Assembly (NCBI GenBank): GCA_937951975.1
Contig: CALGAJ010000295.1
Location: 1-5,078, forward strand
Length of the DNA stretch: 5,078 bases
Direction: 5' to 3'
Origin: an uncultured Desulfotignum sp.
Lineage (GTDB): Bacteria > Desulfobacterota > Desulfobacteria > Desulfobacterales > Desulfobacteraceae
The translations under genes were made by a program, and so were the position numbers. Under the pieces are notes generated by a model, which worked only from the letters and a program-made list of their open reading frames with translations, was not told the DNA's origin and made no database searches. Position 1 is the first letter of the stretch. Every line of letters starts with the position of its first letter. This document shows, piece after piece, positions 1 to 5,078 of this stretch.

Positions 1-102
1 TTTCCTGAGGTATTAGGATTTCACGAAATATGGCACATCTGTGTGCTGCTGGGCAGTACCTGTCATTTCTGGATGGTTTTCGGTTATCTGACATATCTGT
101 GA
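1..102 (+). CDS. Haemolysin III / PAQR family membrane protein, C-terminal end (partial)
   Basis: The frame from base 1 is open for 33 codons and ends with TGA at 100-102; the N-terminal part lies outside the window. The visible peptide contains HEIWH (residues 8-12 of the fragment), followed by a hydrophobic stretch and a third histidine in CHFW (residue 22). This matches the last transmembrane helix of the haemolysin III (YqfA/YplQ) and PAQR families, where an HxxxH pair in the final helix supplies zinc ligands. The family consists of seven-helix inner-membrane proteins, some suspected to be hydrolases; the bacterial substrate is unknown. The next gene starts 51 bases downstream on the same strand with no obvious hairpin-plus-T-run terminator between them, so cotranscription is possible. 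The call rests on a short but characteristic piece. Confidence 0.72.
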   Translation, partial: FPEVLGFHEIWHICVLLGSTCHFWMVFGYLTYL

Positions 103-141
103 TCGGTTCGATCCGACAAACCGGTTATCCCGCCGCCAAAC

Positions 142-147
142 AAGGAG
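142..147 (+). promoter_or_regulatory. Ribosome binding site of the Nudix gene
   Basis: AAGGAG lies 6 bases before the ATG at 154, a strong Shine-Dalgarno match that fixes the start of the Nudix gene. Confidence 0.8.
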
Positions 148-153
148 AGTTTC

Positions 154-729
154 ATGAAGATTCATCAGGTTCAGAAATTAACCGATATGCATCACTTGAA
201 TCTGTTTTCCCTGAAGTATAAAGACCGGGTGGGAAAAGAAAAAACCTGGACCTTTGCCTCCCGGTCCGGTCCGAAAAATCCTGAAGCAACAGCTGTGGAT
301 CGTCCCGATGCCGTGGTGATCGTGCCGTATCATTCCAGAGAACGACGGCTGGTGATCATCAAAGAGTTCCGGGTGGTGCTGGGGGGATATCAATACGGGT
401 TTCCGGCCGGTTTGCTGGATCCCGGGGAAAGTGTGATTGAAGCCGGTCAAAGAGAGCTGTTCGAAGAAACCGGTCTGCGCCTGACAAAGGTGCTGGCACA
501 AAGTCCTGCTGTTTTTTCCTCCTCAGGCATGACCGATGAATCCGTCAGTCTTTTGTACGTGGAGTGTGAAGGGATTGTTTCCAGCGACCATATGGAGGAT
601 TCTGAAGATATTCAAGTGATTCTGCTCACAAGTCCGGCGGCAGAACAGCTGTTGAATACCCCGGACATCCGGTTTGACGTGAAAACCTGGATTGTGCTGA
701 AACAGTATGCAGCCCACGGAATAATTTAA
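154..729 (+). CDS. Nudix hydrolase, ADP-ribose pyrophosphatase type
   Basis: This 191-residue cytoplasmic protein carries a perfect Nudix box (G-x5-E-x7-RE-U-x-EE-x-G-U) at residues 86-108: G86, E92, R100, E101, E104, E105 and G107. The glutamates bind the Mg2+ ions that drive hydrolysis of a nucleoside diphosphate linked to another moiety. The region before the box (IVPYHSRERRLVIIKEFR, about 56-73) and the GMTDES motif after it (125-130) resemble the ADP-ribose/ADP-sugar pyrophosphatase group, which splits ADP-ribose to AMP and ribose 5-phosphate. The length fits that group. The substrate is inferred; GDP-mannose or another NDP-sugar remains possible. The start is well supported by AAGGAG at 142-147. 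The M48 protease gene begins 11 bases after the stop, suggesting an operon, but no functional link between the two is evident. Confidence 0.9.
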   Translation: MKIHQVQKLTDMHHLNLFSLKYKDRVGKEKTWTFASRSGPKNPEATAVDRPDAVVIVPYHSRERRLVIIKEFRVVLGGYQYGFPAGLLDPGESVIEAGQRELFEETGLRLTKVLAQSPAVFSSSGMTDESVSLLYVECEGIVSSDHMEDSEDIQVILLTSPAAEQLLNTPDIRFDVKTWIVLKQYAAHGII

Positions 730-740
730 GAGCGCCCAAC

Positions 741-2564
741 GTGTTTTCCACAATCATATATTTTCTGGTGGCATTGATCATTTATGCAACCTCGGAAATG
801 TTTGGTGTCAATGATTCCCGGACATCGGCCGGATGGCTGGAAAGTCTGGTGCTGGGCATCGGTTTTTTTCTGATCTGCCGTTTGAGTTTCCGGCGCATAT
901 TGCACAGGTCTGAAAAATCCGGAACCTTTCAGGACGACCGTGCCGTATCCAGCGCCATATCCCGGTTATCCGTGCTCGCTTTACTGGTGTTTGCCGTCAA
1001 CATTTATGTGTATCGCCTCAATACGGTGTTTTCTGATGTCCGATTGTTTCAGGTGGTTCCGACGCTGGAAGCGCTGCTGTGTTTAGCCGTGTTTGTTGCA
1101 TACCTGGTGATGATCTGGCATGCGGCCTATCCGATTCAAAAACAATGGTTCTCCCGTCCGGTTTCCCGTCTGCAATACGTTTTTTCCCAGTTGTCGTTTG
1201 CTTTGCCCACGTTGCTGCCCTGGCTGTGTCTGTCTTTGTTTCTGGATCTGATCCGGTTTGTCGCCTATCCCCCCCTTGACAATCTTTTGACCGGTCCGGC
1301 CGGTGAAATGATCGTCATTGTTGTGTTTATGACGGGTATCGCGGTGTTCGGGCCGGTATTCATCAAAACAATATGGCAATGCCGGCCCATGGCAAAAGGA
1401 TATGCCAGATCCCGGATCGAGGCGGTTTGCCATGTGGCCGGTCTGCGCTATGCGGATATTCTGATATGGGATATGTTTGCCGGCACCATGATCACTGCCG
1501 GCGTCATGGGGCTGGCGGGAAAATTCAGATACATCCTCGTGACTCCGGCCCTGCTCGATTCCCTGAATGATGAAGAACTGGCCGCAGTCATTCTTCACGA
1601 AATCGGCCATGTCAAGCACCGCCACATGCTGTACTATCTGGTGTTTTTTGCCGGATTTATCGCATGCAACGCTGTGTGGTATGACCCGCTGATGTTTCTG
1701 GTTCTGGCCGGCACCTCTTTTTTCCCGGGTATTGATTTTTCAGGAATGGACCTGTCTCAGATGTATTCGGTAATGATGGGTGGGATTCTGATCAGTATTT
1801 TCATCATATACTTCCGGTTTGTATTCGGTTTTTTCATGCGGAACTTTGAACGCCAGGCAGATCTTTATCTGTACCGGTTTTTTCCGGATGCCTTTCCGTT
1901 GATCCGGACATTTTACAAAATTGCCGCCATCAGCCGGCAGGATATGGAACGTCCCAACTGGCATCACTTCAGCATTGGACAGCGTATCCGGTTTCTGGAA
2001 AAATGCCAGGAGAACAGCGCGTTGATTATCGGCCATCATCGCCGGGTCCGGCGTATGATCGCTGTGGCAGTGATCGGGCTGACCAGTGTGTTCGGATTCG
2101 GGTATCATCTGTCTTACGGTCAACTCAAGCCCGGGTTTGATAATTTTGTTACAGGCCGGCTGGTGCTGGAGCAATTGAAAATAGACCCTGAAAATGCGGA
2201 TCTGCATGTGGTTGCCGGCGATGTTCACTATGCAGCACAGGATTTTACCCAGGCAGTCTCGGCTTACGAATCCGCCATCGGCATCAACCCGAATCATGTG
2301 CATGCCCTCAACAACCTGGCCTGGCTGTTGGTGACATGTCCGGTAACTGAAATTCAGGATCCGGGCCGTGCACTGGATCTGGCAGGCCGGGCCGTGGCCC
2401 TGGCACCGCAGTTGCCGTTTGTGCAGGACACCTATGCAGAAGCTTTGTTTGCCAATCATCGTGTGGCTGAAGCGGTGTCAGCCGCTCAAAAAGCCCTTGA
2501 TCTGGCCCGGGATCGCCAGGAGTATTATCAGAATCAGATCCTGCGGTTTCAGGAATATCTTTAA
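741..2564 (+). CDS. Polytopic M48 family zinc metalloprotease with C-terminal TPR repeats
   Basis: The 607-residue product begins with GTG, preceded by AAGAG at 728-732. About six hydrophobic segments occupy the first 215 residues (roughly 2-18, 31-48, 74-92, 105-126, 150-175, 188-212). The M48 domain follows: HEIGH at 286-290 is the HExxH zinc motif, E370 in ERQAD (370-374) fits the third ligand and its partner acid, and HHFSIGQRI near 408-416 corresponds to the HPS-type motif near the end of M48 domains. Further hydrophobic stretches lie at about 297-325, 345-366 and 438-455. After the last, residues 485-590 form TPR-like helices (AGDVHYAAQDFTQAVSAYES, then PNHVHALNNLAWLL and a degenerate third unit). 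M48 proteins such as HtpX and Ste24 cleave membrane or misfolded proteins; BepA joins M48 and TPRs but is periplasmic and lacks the helix bundle. Substrate is unknown. The stop overlaps the convergent gene's stop. Confidence 0.88.
   Translation: MFSTIIYFLVALIIYATSEMFGVNDSRTSAGWLESLVLGIGFFLICRLSFRRILHRSEKSGTFQDDRAVSSAISRLSVLALLVFAVNIYVYRLNTVFSDVRLFQVVPTLEALLCLAVFVAYLVMIWHAAYPIQKQWFSRPVSRLQYVFSQLSFALPTLLPWLCLSLFLDLIRFVAYPPLDNLLTGPAGEMIVIVVFMTGIAVFGPVFIKTIWQCRPMAKGYARSRIEAVCHVAGLRYADILIWDMFAGTMITAGVMGLAGKFRYILVTPALLDSLNDEELAAVILHEIGHVKHRHMLYYLVFFAGFIACNAVWYDPLMFLVLAGTSFFPGIDFSGMDLSQMYSVMMGGILISIFIIYFRFVFGFFMRNFERQADLYLYRFFPDAFPLIRTFYKIAAISRQDMERPNWHHFSIGQRIRFLEKCQENSALIIGHHRRVRRMIAVAVIGLTSVFGFGYHLSYGQLKPGFDNFVTGRLVLEQLKIDPENADLHVVAGDVHYAAQDFTQAVSAYESAIGINPNHVHALNNLAWLLVTCPVTEIQDPGRALDLAGRAVALAPQLPFVQDTYAEALFANHRVAEAVSAAQKALDLARDRQEYYQNQILRFQEYL
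2561..2564. other. Shared stop-codon palindrome of two convergent genes
   Basis: TTAA at 2561-2564 supplies TAA to the + strand M48 gene (2562-2564) and TAA to the - strand lipoprotein gene (2563-2561). There is therefore no intergenic terminator; each transcript must run into the other gene's antisense strand before ending, unless a Rho-dependent or internal signal acts. Confidence 0.9.
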
Positions 2565-3292
2565 AAACCAATGGGCAGAAATATCATTCCCGCAGTCTGG
2601 TGAACGGTTCGGGTGATCATGCGGCCGTTTCGGGTTGCCTCCAGGCGGGCCATGGTATCCTGCAAAGAAATCAGTTTTCCGAAAAGGCGTTCAAAACTCA
2701 GATTGGGTATCTGGCCGCCGTACTGATTGGTTTCCAGAAAAAGGGCCCCGTTTGAGTCTTTTTTGTTGGAGAGCTGCCAGACAAACGTTTCAATATTTCG
2801 GGCACTGTTGTAAAGATTCTGGGTATCCAGAAAATCCACGATAAACAATTCGCAATTGCCTGAGTAGGATTCATGAATCATGGTGTACAGGCCCAGCATT
2901 ACAGCATACACCCGATCCCCGGAATATTCGGGATCAAAACCGAGATGGATCATGTCCGACCAGCCAATGGCGGCGGATTGAACGACAATCGGTGGAGGGG
3001 GACATTGAAAAATCTTCTGAATACGGCTGTTGATCGTGGCACCCGGCGTTTTCAAAAGTGCTTTGGGATTCATGCGGTACAGTTTTTCGGTCAGGGTTTT
3101 CAACAGGGACACGGTCTGATTCAAATGCATGTCACCGACCATGTCCATGTCGGTTTTGGCAAGGTTTTGAAATCTGAAATCAGACGCGGCGCTGCACCCA
3201 GAATTCCCAATGGCTGCAAGCAGACAGACACCTGTGACAAAAAGGATACAGGATATTGATTTACTGCCGCCTGGCCGCCTGGTATTCTTCAA
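2561..3292 (-). CDS. Unrecognised exported protein, probable lipoprotein, downstream of an IscU-like gene
   Basis: I do not recognise a named family. The frame is open back to 3382, but the sensible start is TTG at 3292 (or GTG at 3295), giving about 243 residues with a positively charged head (KNTRRPGGSK), a hydrophobic core (about 12-28) and Cys33 in NSGC. That resembles a lipoprotein signal, although Asn at -3 of the lipobox is atypical; an ordinary signal peptide or anchor is possible. The mature part is mixed helical: it has an N-terminal segment rich in M and D (TDMDMVGDMH, 48-57), LYRMNPKALL (71-80), a proline run after Cys97, and a conserved-looking block FLDTQNLYNSARNIETFVWQL (154-174). 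No catalytic motif is evident. The start lies inside the last codons of the scaffold gene, so translation is likely coupled. The stop overlaps the M48 gene's stop at 2561-2564. Start and localisation are uncertain; that it is a coding gene is fairly sure. Confidence 0.72.
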   Translation of the reverse strand: MKNTRRPGGSKSISCILFVTGVCLLAAIGNSGCSAASDFRFQNLAKTDMDMVGDMHLNQTVSLLKTLTEKLYRMNPKALLKTPGATINSRIQKIFQCPPPPIVVQSAAIGWSDMIHLGFDPEYSGDRVYAVMLGLYTMIHESYSGNCELFIVDFLDTQNLYNSARNIETFVWQLSNKKDSNGALFLETNQYGGQIPNLSFERLFGKLISLQDTMARLEATRNGRMITRTVHQTAGMIFLPIGF

Positions 3293-3686
3293 CACCTTGA
3301 TGCATGGTTTTAACAGCCAGCTGGATGCAATGGTGTTTTTTTTCCGGGATGTTTTCAAGCCGTTTAAACACGTCTCCGTCATTGATGGTCAATGCCTTGT
3401 CCAGGGGCTGTCCCTTGATCAGTTCCACGACCGCCATGGCAGCGGATATGGCACCGGCACATCCGGTGATCTCATACCGGACATCTTCAATGATGTCCTG
3501 ATCATCCACTTTGAGATAAATTTTCATGATATCTCCGCAGGAGCCGACTTTTTCAGATATCTGGCTGGCGTCCTGAAGATGGCCCATATATTTTTTTTCA
3601 ATGAAATAATTGATGGCCGGCTCCGCATATCCGGCTTCAGACAGCATTTTCCGCTGGGAGGTGATGGTATCGATTTCCGTTGTCAC
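3261..3686 (-). CDS. IscU/NifU N-terminal-like Fe-S cluster assembly scaffold protein
   Basis: From GTG at 3686 the product has 141 residues and is cytoplasmic. It shows the IscU fold signature: GSCGD (Cys50, Asp52), TGCAGA (Cys76) and HHC (His119, Cys120), the three cysteines, the aspartate and the histidine that bind a nascent [2Fe-2S] cluster in IscU. The 26- and 44-residue cysteine spacings nearly equal those of E. coli IscU. The remainder (IMKIYLKVDDQDI, GQPLDKAL) also fits. The N-terminal 40 residues, with LSEAGYAEPAINYFIE, differ from classical IscU. GTG is preferred over ATG at 3728 because AAGGA (3698-3694) sits 7 bases before it. No cysteine desulfurase, IscA or ferredoxin gene is adjacent; instead a probable lipoprotein gene overlaps its end. 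It could serve a special client rather than general Fe-S assembly, which is inference. Confidence 0.87.
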   Translation of the reverse strand: MTTEIDTITSQRKMLSEAGYAEPAINYFIEKKYMGHLQDASQISEKVGSCGDIMKIYLKVDDQDIIEDVRYEITGCAGAISAAMAVVELIKGQPLDKALTINDGDVFKRLENIPEKKHHCIQLAVKTMHQGVEEYQAARRQ

Positions 3687-3693
3687 TGGTGTT

Positions 3694-3698
3694 TCCTT
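3694..3698 (-). promoter_or_regulatory. Ribosome binding site that decides the scaffold gene's GTG start
   Basis: On the - strand, AAGGA (plus-strand TCCTT) lies 7 bases upstream of GTG at 3686. The alternative ATG at 3728 has only a weak GGTGAT upstream, so GTG is the better start. Confidence 0.65.
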
Positions 3699-3733
3699 AC
3701 AGGTTTTGGGCTCAAAACGGCAGTGCATGGATC

Positions 3734-3747
3734 ACCGGTTGTCCGGT
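3734..3747. repeat. Small inverted repeat in the scaffold-gene leader
   Basis: ACCGG and CCGGT flank a 4-base loop, forming a 5-bp GC-rich hairpin. It would lie about midway through the predicted leader of the - strand scaffold gene. It has no T-run, so it is not a terminator; a role in mRNA structure is only a possibility. Confidence 0.4.
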
Positions 3748-3774
3748 AAATTCATTCGCATGTCGATCCTGAGC

Positions 3775-3809
3775 GAATTCAAGTTACGGCACATAAAATA
3801 ACGGAATTC
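3775..3809. promoter_or_regulatory. Interrupted dyad overlapping the scaffold operon promoter (candidate operator)
   Basis: The left arm GAATTCAAGTTA (3775-3786) and the right arm TAACGGAATTC (3799-3809) are inverted copies: six bases GAATTC plus GTTA/TAAC, with one or two unmatched bases between, around a 12-base centre. The dyad covers the -10 element and the expected start site of the - strand promoter, where a repressor would act. No known regulator consensus (Fur, IscR/Rrf2) was recognised. Operator function is inference. Confidence 0.4.
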
Positions 3810-3822
3810 TGATTGATGTCAA
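3795..3822 (-). promoter_or_regulatory. Sigma-70 type promoter of the scaffold/lipoprotein operon
   Basis: On the - strand, a perfect -35 TTGACA (3822-3817) is followed after 16 bases by TATTTT (3800-3795), 4 of 6 matches to the -10 consensus. Transcription would start near 3788, leaving a leader of about 100 bases before the GTG at 3686. Confidence 0.5.
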
Positions 3823-3946
3823 GGAAAATGCCGGGCACCGGAAAAACCGTAGAAAATAATACTTGTGAATTGAAACAGTTATGATATGGTAAAAAAAGAT
3901 TATTTCACCACTGACGGACCACACAAAGCCGATATCCCGCCAAGGG

Positions 3947-3975
3947 TTGACCGGGCGATATATAGCGTTGATTAT
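3947..3975 (+). promoter_or_regulatory. Candidate sigma-70 promoter of khpA
   Basis: TTGACC (3947-3952) and GATTAT (3970-3975) are separated by 17 bases, which would give a short leader of about 25 bases before the khpA start. A second, weaker candidate lies further upstream: TTGTGA (3863-3868), 16 bases, TATGGT (3885-3890). The 321-base gap 3687-4007 holds these elements and the divergent promoter; no gene is seen in it. Confidence 0.38.
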
Positions 3976-4007
3976 CATTTTGGTATACAGAAAAAGGAGA
4001 TCCCGTC

Positions 4008-4238
4008 ATGAAAGAGTTAATCAAGTACATTGCACAGTCGTTGGTCGATGATCCGGATCAGGTGGATGTCCAGGAAATAAAGGCCCAGCAGACGCTTGTT
4101 CTGGAACTTCGGGTGGCAAAAGAGGATCTGGGAAAAGTGATCGGGAAAAAAGGCAGAACCGCCCAGGCCATGCGGACCATTCTTTCATGTGCGTCTGCCA
4201 AAGAACAGAAACGGGTGATTCTGGAAATCGTGGAATAA
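4008..4238 (+). CDS. khpA: KhpA-like KH-domain RNA-binding protein
   Basis: The 76-residue protein is a single type II KH domain, the usual size of KhpA (YlqC). The nucleic-acid-binding loop is GKVIGKKGR (42-50), with the GxxG signature G46-K-K-G49, followed by the helix TAQAMRTIL and a final beta strand. KhpA binds RNA, often as a homodimer or with KhpB/Jag, and affects cell division or post-transcriptional control in Gram-positive bacteria. The ATG follows AAGGAG (3994-3999) with an 8-base gap. In many bacteria this gene sits between rpsP and rimM; here it stands alone, with a divergent Fe-S scaffold operon upstream and no ribosomal gene in view. No convincing intrinsic terminator follows. 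Immediately downstream is the tRNA-Sec 3' fragment, so khpA would be the host gene flanking an integration site. Confidence 0.9.
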   Translation: MKELIKYIAQSLVDDPDQVDVQEIKAQQTLVLELRVAKEDLGKVIGKKGRTAQAMRTILSCASAKEQKRVILEIVE

Positions 4239-4305
4239 AACAGCGAAACTGGAAAAAAGCGTTTCTGTCGTCATTCTGATTCGTCACTGTTCAAATCGTG
4301 AATAT

Positions 4306-4331
4306 TGGCGGAAGTGTATGGGAATCGAACC
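4306..4331 (-). other. 3' end of a tRNA-Sec gene without its body: candidate attachment site
   Basis: Read on the - strand, the 26 bases start GGTTCGATTCCCA and end CACTTCCGCCA: the T-loop (TTCGATT), the 3' half of the T-stem, the 3' half of the acceptor stem, discriminator G and encoded CCA. From the end of the T-loop to CCA there are 14 bases, one more than the 13 of ordinary tRNAs (5 T-stem, 7 acceptor, 1 discriminator). This fits the 8-bp acceptor stem of bacterial tRNA-Sec. The 5' side is not a tRNA: apart from GG, the preceding bases (TGA and upstream) do not pair with the T-stem 3' half CCCAT, and no GGAAGTGT start, D-arm or long variable arm is seen in the 95 bases upstream. Such a fragment is typical of the duplicated core left when an integrase inserts an element into a tRNA 3' end. 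In that layout the element lies at higher coordinates. Confidence 0.6.
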
Positions 4332-4389
4332 TCAGCATAGAGTTTTAACATATTGGTTTTATTGGACAAATTCCATTGATTTTTTAAAC

Positions 4390-4412
4390 GGGACCAAAGG
4401 CCCGGGACCAAA
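4390..4412. repeat. Two direct copies of GGGACCAAA beside the putative att core
   Basis: GGGACCAAA occurs at 4390-4398 and again at 4404-4412, a 14-base period. The pair is about 60-80 bases from the tRNA-Sec fragment, on the side predicted to be inside the element. Short direct repeats at this distance resemble arm-type binding sites of tyrosine integrases or excisionase sites; that role is inference. Confidence 0.45.
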
Positions 4413-4442
4413 CTTATGTCGCCTTCTAACCAGCAACTTGAG

Positions 4443-4470
4443 TTTTAATGGTTGGCTCGATTTTTAATGG
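4443..4470. repeat. Two direct copies of TTTTAATGG
   Basis: TTTTAATGG occurs at 4443-4451 and 4462-4470. The second copy covers the stop codon of the - strand regulator gene. The gap 4239-4463 otherwise holds only the tRNA fragment and the GGGACCAAA pair; no gene is seen in it. The repeat is short and AT-rich, so chance is possible. Confidence 0.3.
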
Positions 4471-5078
4471 ATAGATTGAGCGCGCTTTATCATGTGGGCA
4501 ACATTTTCAGCGGCATTCACAACAACAAGGTGAACGTTAGGATGATTTTTTTGGAAAACCCGAAAGATCTGATCTGCAAACGCCTGCCCGATTTGTGTGA
4601 CGCCTTGAAAATCCAGAATCACTTCAGTGAATCGGTCAATCCGGGAGATCAATCGCTTGGCCTGGGATCTTGATATTAATGCCTCACCTTCATGTTGCAT
4701 CAGTTTTACCGGAATAATGGTCTTATGAAAAGATGGGTTTTTATCCGGATCTGAAAACTGGTTGAATATATCGACAAGTTGCGCTGAAGAATCTTTTTTT
4801 ATTTGCATTAAAACCAATGTTCCAGATATGTCGTCTTTGTACTCTAAAATAAAACCTTCTTTGTTACCAAATCCATGGTAGCTCAGTTCATGCGAATGAA
4901 TAGCAAACCATTCAAAAACTCTGGAAGTGAAAAAGATCCCTTCTCCAGTATGGTTTTCAGGGTCTGATGTGAATTTTCCTTTGGCCAGTTCCAGAATCGA
5001 TTGTCGAGGGTGATCCAATCCAAGATCGTTTTTGATTTTTCTGAAAATGCCGATACCGTTATCAAATATCGAGATAAG
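4464..5078 (-). CDS. GHKL-type ATPase fused to a STAS-like (DUF4325) domain, partial
   Basis: The frame is open to the right edge, so the N-terminus is missing; 204 residues remain. A TTG codon at 5018 could be taken for a start, but homology-like sequence continues before it. The fragment opens with FDNGIGIF (residues 5-12), the DxGxG box of GHKL (histidine kinase/Hsp90/anti-sigma kinase) ATPases, then ILELAKGKF and HTGEGIFF (43-50), the second glycine box. After a linker, residues 130-200 match the STAS-like DUF4325 pattern: GEALISRSQAKRL, LDFQGVTQIGQAFADQIFRVF and a final VVVNAAENV strand and helix. The fusion recalls a SpoIIAB-like kinase joined to a SpoIIAA-like domain, suggesting a switch regulator; relatives often have an N-terminal DNA-binding domain, which would lie beyond the edge. 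It lies on the predicted element side of the tRNA-Sec fragment, in AT-richer DNA. Confidence 0.8.
   Translation of the reverse strand, partial: LISIFDNGIGIFRKIKNDLGLDHPRQSILELAKGKFTSDPENHTGEGIFFTSRVFEWFAIHSHELSYHGFGNKEGFILEYKDDISGTLVLMQIKKDSSAQLVDIFNQFSDPDKNPSFHKTIIPVKLMQHEGEALISRSQAKRLISRIDRFTEVILDFQGVTQIGQAFADQIFRVFQKNHPNVHLVVVNAAENVAHMIKRAQSIH

Noticed and set aside
30..221. Open + strand frame of 63 codons at the left end
   Set aside because: It overlaps the end of the haemolysin III-like gene and the start of the Nudix gene in another frame, has no ribosome binding site and no recognisable features.
1083..1625. Antisense open frame (180 codons) within the M48 gene
   Set aside because: Same reason: low-complexity H/Q/G-rich translation, opposite a conserved transmembrane and protease region.
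1740..2459. Long open frame (239 codons) antisense to the M48 gene
   Set aside because: The sense strand encodes a clear HExxH/TPR protein here; the antisense translation is rich in H, Q and C with no fold-like pattern, a shadow of the GC-rich codon use.
3210..3749. + strand open frame of 179 codons opposite the Fe-S scaffold gene
   Set aside because: The - strand frame has all IscU ligands with correct spacing and a good ribosome binding site; the + frame is its mirror shadow.
3931..3964. Imperfect inverted repeat ATATC ... GATAT around the khpA -35 element
   Set aside because: Only five consecutive pairs before a mismatch, and AT-rich; likely chance.
3784..3978. Open - strand frame of 64 codons in the khpA upstream region
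   Set aside because: No ribosome binding site, no family resemblance, and it covers the divergent promoter region.
4242..4270. Possible terminator after khpA (GAAAC ... GTTTC)
   Set aside because: Only 5 A/T-rich base pairs around an 11-base loop, and no T-run after it; too weak to call.
4452..4673. + strand open frame of 73 codons opposite the STAS-like domain
   Set aside because: The - strand frame has a recognisable STAS-like pattern; the + frame has no ribosome binding site or recognisable features.

Overview
The window looks like a chromosomal segment of an anaerobic, probably sulfate-reducing Desulfobacterota bacterium (Desulfobacteraceae-like). This assignment is an inference from protein character: a stand-alone IscU-like scaffold paired with a lipoprotein, an unusual M48/TPR protein, and a tRNA-Sec trace. 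No taxonomic search was possible. Start codons are mixed (ATG, GTG and probably TTG), and most genes have clear AAGGA-type ribosome binding sites.

Left block (1-2564, + strand): the last 33 codons of a haemolysin III/PAQR-type membrane protein, a complete Nudix hydrolase of the ADP-ribose pyrophosphatase type, and 11 bases later a 607-residue polytopic M48 zinc metalloprotease with a C-terminal TPR region. The short gaps suggest one transcription unit.

Middle block (2561-3686, - strand): an IscU/NifU-N-like Fe-S scaffold protein (GTG start) followed by an unrecognised, probably exported or lipid-anchored protein whose start lies inside the end of the scaffold gene. This pair runs convergently into the M48 gene, and the two stop codons share the palindrome TTAA, leaving no intergenic space. 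The 321 bases between the scaffold gene and khpA (3687-4007) hold divergent candidate promoters and a large dyad over the scaffold promoter's -10 and start region.

Right block (4008-5078): khpA (small KH-domain RNA-binding protein, + strand), then a 225-base gap with a 26-base match to the 3' end of a tRNA gene on the - strand. The number of bases between T-loop and CCA (14, not 13) points to tRNA-Sec, but the rest of the tRNA is absent. This is the typical trace of an element integrated into the 3' end of selC. By orientation, everything right of about 4331 would be inside the element and khpA would be host chromosome. The right side is visibly more AT-rich, has short direct repeats near the putative att core, and carries a GHKL ATPase/STAS-like (DUF4325) regulator running off the right edge. 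The tRNA-Sec fragment and the regulator next to it are the most interesting parts of the window.
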